Origin: Acidobacteriota bacterium
GTDB lineage: Bacteria; Acidobacteriota; Terriglobia; Terriglobales; Acidobacteriaceae
Length of the DNA stretch: 10,960 nucleotides
Direction: 5' to 3'
Assembly: GCA_003223595.1 (NCBI GenBank)
Contig: QHVR01000321.1
Coordinates: forward strand, 3,110 to 14,069
Shown: in pieces, positions 5,973 to 10,960 of the stretch
Layout: every line of letters starts with the position of its first letter
How positions within the stretch are numbered: the stretch's first letter is position 1
Translations under genes and position numbers: made by a program
Notes under the pieces: model-generated
What the model was told of the DNA's origin: nothing
Seen by the model: only the letters and a program-made list of their open reading frames with translations
The model's database searches: none

Positions 5973-6674
5973 ATGATATTTCTGCCGAGACTCTCAACCT
6001 GCTTCATCTTCGTTCCGTTGTTCGCTGGTTGTGTGTGCCTGGCATTGCCTAGGCCGCCCGAAGCACAAGCGAATTGTCTGCGCTGCCATGCGGAATACGT
6101 TCTGGGAAAACACGTACATTCCGCGGCGAGGATGGGATGTGAAAATTGCCACGTCGTCGAGCAGCAGGGGGAAACGTCACGGGTCGTGCTCAAGAAGGCA
6201 GACGGGGGCCTTTGCCAGCAGTGTCATGCTCCTCAACGCTTCGAGCGTGTGCACCTGCCCTACGGTTTGGGAATGTGTACCCGGTGTCACGATCCGCACA
6301 AGTCAGAAAATCCGAAGCTCCTGCGCAGGAGCGTAAACGAATTATGCCTGGAGTGTCACCTGCGCGGCTCAGATGATGCGCCGACACATGATTTGCCCGT
6401 CATCGATCTGTCAATCGACAACAGCATGGGACATCCCTACCAACGCCATCCCGTCAGCGGATACAGGGACCCTATTCGCGGCGAAGAAATGTCGTGCTTG
6501 AGTTGCCACCTCGCTCATGGAGGAGCCATGGCGAATCTGCTGAAGATGGGATCAGAAATTCCCGAGGACGCTCTGAACCGCAACTCCGAGACCAAAGACA
6601 TGTGCCACATGTGCCATCTGCGCTTGTGGGGGCTGGATGGGAGCGTCGTGGACAAGAAGAAGAAAAGACAGTGA
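5973..6674 (+). CDS. Exported seven-haem c-type cytochrome
   Basis: The 233-residue protein contains seven CxxCH haem-binding motifs at residues 35-39, 56-60, 81-85, 102-106, 125-129, 175-179 and 211-215 (CLRCH, CENCH, CQQCH, CTRCH, CLECH, CLSCH, CHMCH). The fourth reads CTRCHDPHKS, the form seen in doubled-CXXCH cytochromes. The N-terminus is a signal peptide (hydrophobic core about 9-25, cleavage probably near AQA at 33); LFAGC at 16-20 is a weak lipobox-like alternative. The Lys/Arg-rich tail is KKKKRQ. GGAGA at 5963-5967 lies five bases before the ATG. It should carry electrons in the periplasm or at the outer membrane; partners are not evident. It forms an operon with the preceding gene and ends 25 bp from a convergent cytochrome gene. 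Confidence 0.9.
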   Translation: MIFLPRLSTCFIFVPLFAGCVCLALPRPPEAQANCLRCHAEYVLGKHVHSAARMGCENCHVVEQQGETSRVVLKKADGGLCQQCHAPQRFERVHLPYGLGMCTRCHDPHKSENPKLLRRSVNELCLECHLRGSDDAPTHDLPVIDLSIDNSMGHPYQRHPVSGYRDPIRGEEMSCLSCHLAHGGAMANLLKMGSEIPEDALNRNSETKDMCHMCHLRLWGLDGSVVDKKKKRQ

Positions 6675-6699
6675 AGTCTTGCCGAGCTTGCCAGACGGT

Positions 6700-7509
6700 T
6701 TAATGCAAGGTTTGCAAATACGACATCAGATTGTGAATGTCGGCATCCGTGTACTTGCTGAATAACGTGACATGCGCATCCACCGGAGCATCCACCTTGT
6801 AATGCACATCGCGTATTCGCCAGGAATGATAGGACCCCGCGTCGTCAGTCAGCCCCACCGTAAATTCGTCGAGATAAGCGAGCACCCCGGTGACGGTCTT
6901 GCCCGAACTCAGCGTCACAGTCACTTTCGACTTGGCGTCCTCCGGGTACAGCATGCGCCTTTCCAGTTCAAGGCCCTGATGTCGATTCGCAATCCCCGCC
7001 AGATCCCCGGTCGGCGAATGGCACTTTGCACATCCGCCTGCCCCTTCGAAGTACTGCTTGCCCGCTCCCGCATTGCCCGTCTGCAGATCGGAAGCATCAA
7101 CGCCTTTTCGGCCGCCGGGTCGCGACCTTGCCTGTTTCTGCTGCGTGTGGATGAACGCCGCTAGAGCAGCGACTTGTTCATCCGCAACCTCAAACGGAGG
7201 CATTCCCTTCTCCGGACGCCCATTGCGCACAACGGCCCCAATCTTCTCTCCATCCACATCGCCGGCCACCAGTTTGGAACGGGTCAGGTCGGGCCCGCTT
7301 TCTCCCCCCGTCGCGTCGCGCCCATGGCAAAAAGCGCAGCGTTGCTGAAACAGCGTTGCTCCCTGCTCGACCAACTCCGCTGGATATTTCGATCCAGTCG
7401 TAGGTTTCTGTTTGGATTCACCGCCTGCTTGCGAACTGCTGGCCGGCTGTTGCGCTGTGGTCTTCGGGACCGAGAGTCCCAGCACACAGATTCCGAGCAG
7501 CACTCGCAT
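6700..7509 (-). CDS. Two-domain c-type cytochrome, PQQ-dehydrogenase-partner type
   Basis: The 269-residue protein starts at ATG 7509 with a signal peptide (MRVLLGICVLGLSVPKTTA, cleavage near residue 19-20) and a Ser/Gln/Gly linker. Domain 1 (about 45-122) is a class I cytochrome c with C58-A-F-C61-H62 and a probable axial M103 in KGMPPF. Domain 2 (about 146-269) has C160-A-K-C163-H164, then a beta-rich insert at 192-248 (VTVTLSSGKTVTGVL, then FTVGLTDDAG), then YTDADIHNLMSYLQTLH with M262 as a possible ligand. This insert matches the haem-binding domain of planctomycete and verrucomicrobial proteins (TIGR02603-like) and acidobacterial cytochromes encoded next to PQQ dehydrogenases. No PQQ dehydrogenase is in this window. 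The frame is open upstream to 7845, but that part overlaps the ThuA gene in another frame and has no signal peptide. The gene begins 56 bp after the ThuA stop. Confidence 0.87.
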   Translation of the reverse strand: MRVLLGICVLGLSVPKTTAQQPASSSQAGGESKQKPTTGSKYPAELVEQGATLFQQRCAFCHGRDATGGESGPDLTRSKLVAGDVDGEKIGAVVRNGRPEKGMPPFEVADEQVAALAAFIHTQQKQARSRPGGRKGVDASDLQTGNAGAGKQYFEGAGGCAKCHSPTGDLAGIANRHQGLELERRMLYPEDAKSKVTVTLSSGKTVTGVLAYLDEFTVGLTDDAGSYHSWRIRDVHYKVDAPVDAHVTLFSKYTDADIHNLMSYLQTLH

Positions 7510-7565
7510 AACCGCCGCCGCACCAATCAAGTCAGGCCTACGCGGCTTCAGCCGCAGAACCGCTC

Positions 7566-8444
7566 TCACCTCTGCTCCTGCCCTTGCGGCCGTGCATGCG
7601 ACGCGGTGCTGCCTTCGGTCATGCCCAGCACCCACTTGATCGCCTCGAAATACATCTTGCGAATATCCGGATCGCTCCACGATTCCTGCGTATGTCCCAG
7701 CGTCGAATAAAACACCCGCCCCTTGCCGTACATCTTGTCCCAAGCCACCGCGAAATCGTGATCCTGCCGGTGCACGCGCGGGTTGTCGTAATTCAGCTTC
7801 GTAGGATCCAGGCTGAGCAGAACGTGTACTTTTTCGCGCGACCATGCCTTCGGCTGGTAGATCTCGTCGTACTTCGTGAAGGCATGTGGGAAATGACGAA
7901 CCGCAGGGAATTCCGGATCTTCATTGATGATTGGCGCGTTGAACCGCGACCAGGGATGCTCATCAAACCAGCCTCCGATCATCTCCCCGTATTCCGGCCA
8001 CTTGTAGTTCGTATCCAGTGCTGCGTGGACGCCGACGAACCCTTTCCCATCTTCCTTGATGAACGACATCATGTCTTTCTTCTGCCCGTCATCCAAGTCG
8101 AGTTCGCCCGTCGTGCTCGCGAAAACGATGGCGTCGAAGTAGTCCAGGTTCTTCGCGTTTTTCGACAGCTCTTTTTTGGTAATCAGTTCGGTATCGGTGC
8201 GCAGGACGGTTTCCCACAGCCCAGTCTCGCGTCCCATGTTGTAGATCGCCGCCATGGCGTCGGTGACTGAGTCGTGCTCGAATCCCTTCGTCTGTCCGAT
8301 GACCAGCACATGTTTGAGAACGATCTTCTTCTCACGTGGAGGCGGCGGCATGGAAGCGTCGACTGCCACATTCTGGGCAGCCGCGATCCCGCTTGAAATC
8401 GCAATCAGCACGAGCAAACAAAAAAGTAGTCGGACTTGGCGCAA
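7566..8444 (-). CDS. Secreted ThuA-domain protein
   Basis: The 292-residue protein is an exported ThuA-like domain, a class I glutamine amidotransferase-like fold named for trehalose utilisation. The signal peptide covers residues 1-23, with cleavage near AAA before QN. Family motifs in order: KHVLVIGQTKGFEHDS (44-59), DAIVFASTTGELDL (104-117), GKGFVGVHAALDT (133-145), GGWFDEHPW (157-165), DEIYQ (193-197) and WDKMYGKGRVFYSTLGH (235-251). These give a nearly full-length domain. The start is TTG at 8444 with a G-run (TGGGGG) five bases upstream; no in-frame ATG is available. The biochemical activity of secreted ThuA proteins is not settled, but they recur in sugar-processing gene clusters. Here it precedes a dihaem cytochrome on the same strand, so a shared transcript is likely. 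Confidence 0.87.
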   Translation of the reverse strand: MRQVRLLFCLLVLIAISSGIAAAQNVAVDASMPPPPREKKIVLKHVLVIGQTKGFEHDSVTDAMAAIYNMGRETGLWETVLRTDTELITKKELSKNAKNLDYFDAIVFASTTGELDLDDGQKKDMMSFIKEDGKGFVGVHAALDTNYKWPEYGEMIGGWFDEHPWSRFNAPIINEDPEFPAVRHFPHAFTKYDEIYQPKAWSREKVHVLLSLDPTKLNYDNPRVHRQDHDFAVAWDKMYGKGRVFYSTLGHTQESWSDPDIRKMYFEAIKWVLGMTEGSTASHARPQGQEQR

Positions 8445-8519
8445 GGAATCCCCCAGAAAGCATGAGCCCCAGACGGCTTCGACATATTAACAAATCGGAA
8501 GTTCAGGGATGCGATGGTG

Positions 8520-8711
8520 TTATTCGCTGTGTCCCGGCCGCCTTTGACCGTCTGGTTTCACCATGCCCTGCTCCTCTAGGGCTTGGTTGAGTTCCTCAAG
8601 CAAGGTTAGGAGTTGTTGGGAGTCCATCTCCTGTGCCGCTTCGGCGGCGACAATGCGCCAGGGACGCGCGAGTTTTTGCTCTTGCTGCAAGTGAATTCCA
8701 GGCTGGGACAA
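8520..8711 (-). CDS. Small Glu/Gln-rich helical protein (unknown function)
   Basis: This 63-residue reading frame runs divergently from the response regulator gene. Residues 18-48 (PWRIVAAEAAQEMD, then LLTLLEELNQALEEQ) form an amphipathic helical pattern. It resembles short proteins that I recall as numerous in Acidobacteria, with a Trp followed by a helix, an acidic E-x-D and an ELN-x-ALEE stretch. No catalytic motif is visible. The only early start codon is TTG at 8711, without a clear ribosome binding site; TTG at 8690 is an alternative. Being short and without an ATG, it could be missed by gene callers or could be spurious; the family-like pattern makes it more likely real. Confidence 0.6.
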   Translation of the reverse strand: MSQPGIHLQQEQKLARPWRIVAAEAAQEMDSQQLLTLLEELNQALEEQGMVKPDGQRRPGHSE

Positions 8712-8801
8712 TAGTGCAGCGTAACCTTAGCCGCTTCGGCTCAGAGTGGATAGCGCCAAAATGTGCCAAACCTTCCCTACGCAGAATCCTGTATGGTGCC
8801 C

Positions 8802-8807
8802 TACAAT
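8802..8807 (+). promoter_or_regulatory. Candidate -10 box upstream of the response regulator
   Basis: TACAAT at 8802-8807 matches five of six -10 consensus positions and would start transcription near 8814, about 29 bases before the TTG at 8843. No recognisable -35 box lies at 16-18 bases upstream, so an activator or another sigma factor would be needed. Confidence 0.3.
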
Positions 8808-8842
8808 CAGCTTCGGATAGCTTTGGCATAGGTTCTTGGGCG

Positions 8843-9283
8843 TTGAAACGTATCCTCATTGCCGACGATCACGAGTCCGTGCTGCGCCGAATCCGCGGCA
8901 TGCTCGAATCCCATCCCGAATGGGAAATTTGCGGTGACGCCGTGACGGGCCGCCAGACCGTCGCCCAAGCTGCAGAGCTCAAACCTGATCTTGTAGTCCT
9001 GGACTTTGCCATGCCCCAGATGGATGGGCTCAAAGCGGCTGCAGCCATCAAAAACCTCCTGCCCAAGACTCCGATCCTTATGTTCACCATGTACTGTTCT
9101 GCCGTGACCAGCGAAGCCGAACGTCACGGAATTTCCCGTGTTATCGATAAAGCCAAATCAGGGGCGCTTCTTACCGCCATCGAAGAAGTCTTCGCGAGCC
9201 AGGAAAGTGAATTGGTGAACCCACAGCAACCTGCCCCATCTTCGCCCCCTGCTACCAAAATACAGTTGAACCGCGCGTCCTGA
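8843..9283 (+). CDS. Single-domain response regulator (receiver only)
   Basis: From TTG at 8843 the 146-residue protein begins MKRILIADDH, a textbook receiver opening. The phosphorylation site is complete: acidic pair D8/D9, phosphoacceptor D54 in LVVLDFAMPQMDG, T82 in MFTMY and K103 in VIDKAKSG. Residues 1-118 are the receiver domain, most similar to the NarL-type branch. The remaining 28 residues are a Pro/Ser/Gln-rich tail without a DNA-binding helix-turn-helix, so it should signal by protein contact rather than as a transcription factor. The frame is open upstream to 8633, but that part is not receiver-like and overlaps the divergent small gene; TTG 8843 fits the family better. No histidine kinase is encoded nearby. 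Confidence 0.88.
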   Translation: MKRILIADDHESVLRRIRGMLESHPEWEICGDAVTGRQTVAQAAELKPDLVVLDFAMPQMDGLKAAAAIKNLLPKTPILMFTMYCSAVTSEAERHGISRVIDKAKSGALLTAIEEVFASQESELVNPQQPAPSSPPATKIQLNRAS

Positions 9284-9309
9284 TCCCTGTTCCCCGATCC
9301 CTGCTCCCT
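9282..9309 (+). repeat. Two-unit 14-bp tandem repeat
   Basis: Two consecutive 14-base units start GATCCCTG (9282-9295 and 9296-9309) and differ at two positions. They begin at the stop codon of the response regulator. Short pyrimidine-rich tandem repeats of this kind can shift copy number between strains; no function is evident. Confidence 0.5.
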
Positions 9310-9456
9310 GCACTTTTCCACAGCCAATCTATGTGACGTCCAACCTTTACTTCGAAACCTAAAAAGTCGAATACTGCAATCGTGAGCCAGCAGCAGCAGC
9401 ACGGCAGAACGATTCGCGGAACAGACGTTCACGGGGTAAGTTCCTCGTTTTCAAGA

Positions 9457-9515
9457 TTTTGCCTGCAAGTCATTGCAGCTCATAAATTAATTCAAAATTT
9501 TCCCCTAAGCCACTG
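9457..9515. repeat. Degenerate direct repeat in AT-rich leader of the next gene
   Basis: Two similar stretches, 9457-9475 (TTTTGCCTGCAAGTCATTG) and 9498-9515 (TTTTCCCCTAAGCCACTG), lie 41 bases apart around an AT-rich core. The core could contain the promoter of the downstream gene, for example TTGCCT at 9459-9464 and TAAATT at 9483-9488, but the spacing of 18 and the poor boxes make that weak. The rest of 9310-9559 holds no gene I can support. Confidence 0.3.
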
Positions 9516-9559
9516 ATTCCACAGTAGCGACGGGGGAGGGGCAGAGGGGCAAAGACAAA

Positions 9560-10339
9560 ATGCCATCCTATCCAGATCGTTGTCAGCACTTGAAAATCAA
9601 CGGCACCCAGTGCGGATCACCCGCCCTGCGCCGCAACCGTTTCTGTTTCTTCCACAAGCGCTTTCAGGATGAGCGCATCCGCCTTGCCGTTGACCGCAAG
9701 CGTCACCCGCCAGCCACTTTGATCCTGCCCCTCCTCGAAGACGCCAACTCCATCCAGATGGCTCTTCAGCAGGTCATGCGCCTGGTCCTCCACCACGATG
9801 TCGACTACAAAACCGCCGGCCTCCTTCTTTATGCGCTGCAAACCGCCAGTTCCAACCTCCGGCAGACCAAATTCGAAGCCTTACACCACGATGTGATCCT
9901 CGACCCGCGCGACGCGGCTGATACTTGCCTGGGCGAGCAAATCTGGGATGATGAGGATTTTGAAGAGGATGAGGACGACGACCCCGAATCGATCCGCATG
10001 GAAGAAGAAGCAGAACGCGCCGCCCAAGCCGTGCGCGCAAAATACCAGCAGCGCAAAGCCGATACAGAGCGCCGCAAAAACTTTTACGCGAAATACCCCC
10101 ATTTCAAGCCCGGCAACGAGCAACTGCCTGCTGCTCAACCCGCCCAAAAAGGCCTCCCGGCCAAGCCGGCCTGCACTCCGGCTCCGCCCGCCCAGGCCCT
10201 CCCACTACCGAAAAAGCCCCCCTTGCCCACACCGGAAGAATTCAACCGGGACATTCACGACCTGACCCGCAAACACTTCTGCCCCGACATGCCCGACGAC
10301 GTCTACAACAAGGCGATTGCAAAGAAAGAAACTAGCTGA
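9560..10339 (+). CDS. Cys/His-motif protein with acidic and proline-rich regions, function unknown
   Basis: The 259-residue protein has a clear modular build but no known function. Residues 8-32 form C8-x9-C18-x10-C29-x2-H32 (CQHLKINGTQCGSPAL, then FCFFHKR), a likely small zinc-binding module. The same C...NG-x-x-C-x-S-P-A-L...C-x-x-H layout occurs in many uncharacterised acidobacterial proteins, and related modules occur in phage-type proteins. Residues 55-112 are helical (LEDANSIQMALQQVMRL, then GLLLYALQTASSNL). Residues 128-143 are very acidic (WDDEDFEEDEDDD), followed by a charged helix. Residues about 180-220 are Pro/Ala-rich. The C-terminus has PTPEEFNRDIHDLTRK. No signal peptide. GAGGGG-type purine runs precede the ATG. 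A DNA- or RNA-associated role is only a guess. Confidence 0.78.
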   Translation: MPSYPDRCQHLKINGTQCGSPALRRNRFCFFHKRFQDERIRLAVDRKRHPPATLILPLLEDANSIQMALQQVMRLVLHHDVDYKTAGLLLYALQTASSNLRQTKFEALHHDVILDPRDAADTCLGEQIWDDEDFEEDEDDDPESIRMEEEAERAAQAVRAKYQQRKADTERRKNFYAKYPHFKPGNEQLPAAQPAQKGLPAKPACTPAPPAQALPLPKKPPLPTPEEFNRDIHDLTRKHFCPDMPDDVYNKAIAKKETS

Positions 10340-10390
10340 ACCCCTACGCATGCCGCCAACCACTCGTACGCGACAGCCGCAAAGCCCAGC

Positions 10391-10494
10391 AAGAACGCAG
10401 CCCGCAGGCAGAAGCCGCAGAGCGGCGCAAGAATGCAGCCCACGGCGTAAGCCGTGGGGCCGCGATCCATCAAACAGACAAGCCCCGAAGGGGC
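10391..10494. repeat. REP-like cluster of three hairpins
   Basis: Three compact inverted repeats lie within about 100 bases. GCCGC (10414-10418) pairs with GCGGC (10422-10426). CCCACGGC (10439-10446) pairs with GCCGTGGG (10451-10458) around a GTAA loop, which as RNA is a GNRA tetraloop. GCCCC (10482-10486) pairs with GGGGC (10490-10494) around GAA. A 13-base direct repeat AAGAAYGCAGCCC (10391-10403, 10429-10441) precedes two of them. Paired palindromes of this look are typical of dispersed REP/BIME-type elements in soil bacteria with RAYT transposases. No transposase is in the window. The stems lack T-runs, so they are not classical intrinsic terminators, though they could still stabilise the upstream mRNA end. 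Confidence 0.6.
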
Positions 10495-10586
10495 GAAAGA
10501 ACAACCGCCACATCACGCATCGTGCGGAAATGAAACTGGCCGCAAGTGTAAAATTGTTCGATTTCAATCAGGAGAACGAAACCCGT

Positions 10587-10960
10587 ATGCGCATTGGCGT
10601 CTTCACCCCGCTGTTATCGCAACTGCCGCTGGATCAGGTCCTAAAGAAACTCGCCGGGTTGAACATTCACACGGTCGAGCTCGCTACGGGGAATTACGTC
10701 GGCGATGCGCATTGCAAGCTTTCACTGATCGAGAACAGCTCGGCGCTCTCCGAGTTCAAGAAGATGCTCGACGATCACGGTTTCACCATCAGCGCCCTAA
10801 GCTGCCATGGCAACGCGCTGCATCCCGACAAGGATCTGGCAAAGCAACATCGCGAGACCAGTCGCAGAACGATCCTGCTCGCAGAAAAGCTAGGTGTGCC
10901 CGTAATGGTGGATTTCTCCGGATGTCCCGGCGACTCGCCCAACGCAATAGCTCCCAACTG
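10587..10960 (+). CDS. Sugar phosphate isomerase/epimerase, N-terminal fragment
   Basis: The first 124 codons are present; the gene continues beyond the right edge. It starts MRIGVFTPLLSQLPLDQVLKKL, then HTVELATG, then FTISALSCHGNALHPD, then AEKLGVPVMVDFSGCPG. This is the xylose-isomerase-like TIM-barrel family (AP_endonuc_2 type), whose members isomerise or epimerise sugars and inositols or cleave AP sites. The first beta strand, the VEL strand carrying a potential ligand Glu, and the SCHGN segment carrying a His fit the family. AGGAGA at 10570-10575 lies 11 bases before the ATG, a little far but usable. In related genomes such genes often neighbour Gfo/Idh dehydrogenases; whether that holds here is outside the window. 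Substrate cannot be told from this fragment. Confidence 0.85.
   Translation, partial: MRIGVFTPLLSQLPLDQVLKKLAGLNIHTVELATGNYVGDAHCKLSLIENSSALSEFKKMLDDHGFTISALSCHGNALHPDKDLAKQHRETSRRTILLAEKLGVPVMVDFSGCPGDSPNAIAPN

Noticed and set aside
5023..5997. A 324-residue open frame antisense to the peptidase-like gene
   Set aside because: It lies wholly opposite a gene with a signal peptide, ribosome binding site and family motifs, and its translation shows no domain. GC-rich codon bias commonly leaves such frames open.
6675..6699. Terminator between the two convergent cytochrome genes
   Set aside because: The 25-bp gap has no stable inverted repeat or T-run.
7510..7845. N-terminal extension of the dihaem cytochrome by 112 residues
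   Set aside because: It overlaps the ThuA gene in another frame on the same strand, is Arg/Gly/Ala-rich without structure, and would place the signal peptide internally.
8633..8842. N-terminal extension of the response regulator by 70 residues
   Set aside because: It overlaps the divergent small gene, is unlike receiver proteins, and the TTG at 8843 gives the canonical opening MKRILIADDH.
1..10960. CRISPR arrays, tRNA or rRNA genes, insertion sequences
   Set aside because: I saw no regularly spaced repeats, no cloverleaf pattern, no rRNA signature and no transposase or integrase gene.

Overview
The window looks like a chromosomal segment of an Acidobacteriota bacterium, probably class Terriglobia (Koribacter-like). 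No rRNA or universal marker is present, so this rests on gene content: a von Willebrand A protein of the acidobacterial type followed by a small secreted protein, a Cys/His-motif protein starting C-x9-C-x10-C-x2-H, a short Glu/Gln-rich helical protein, a two-domain cytochrome c of the type usually paired with PQQ dehydrogenases, and several secreted c-type haem proteins. The sequence is moderately GC-rich, with many GTG and TTG starts.

Layout. (1) 2-181: the C-terminus of a class I/II aminotransferase enters from the left. (2) 231-1602: two toxin-antitoxin modules lie head to tail. The first is a ribbon-helix-helix antitoxin with a PIN-domain toxin; the second is a Phd/YefM antitoxin with another PIN toxin. 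Each has its own promoter and overlapping reading frames, and the first promoter places +1 on the start codon. (3) 1671-2417: an orphan PHP-type tyrosine phosphatase of the CpsB/YwqE family. (4) 2449-3829, minus strand: a secreted VWA protein and a small secreted protein with overlapping ends. (5) 3830-4350: about 520 bp without a supported gene. (6) 4351-6674: a secreted protein joining a LolA-like half to an M48-peptidase-like half whose HExxH motif reads HALAH, followed 11 bp later by a seven-haem cytochrome. (7) 6700-8444, minus strand: a ThuA-domain protein followed by a dihaem cytochrome, both exported. (8) 8520-9283: a small minus-strand ORF divergent from a single-domain response regulator. 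(9) 9560-10339: the Cys/His-motif, acidic, proline-rich protein. (10) 10391-10494: a cluster of hairpins resembling REP elements. (11) 10587-10960: the start of a sugar phosphate isomerase/epimerase that runs off the right edge.

How the genes relate. Most of the products from 2449 to 8444 carry Sec-type signals, so the middle of the window is largely an envelope and periplasm region. ThuA domains and this kind of haem-binding domain are found fused in large planctomycete and verrucomicrobial proteins; here they are separate neighbours, which suggests (but does not prove) a shared role in periplasmic sugar chemistry. The toxin-antitoxin pair and the hairpin cluster are the accessory-looking parts. 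I do not see a complete new multi-gene defence or metabolic system. The observations most worth following are the degenerate peptidase motif, the leaderless antitoxin promoter, the repeat-rich phd operator and the REP-like hairpins.
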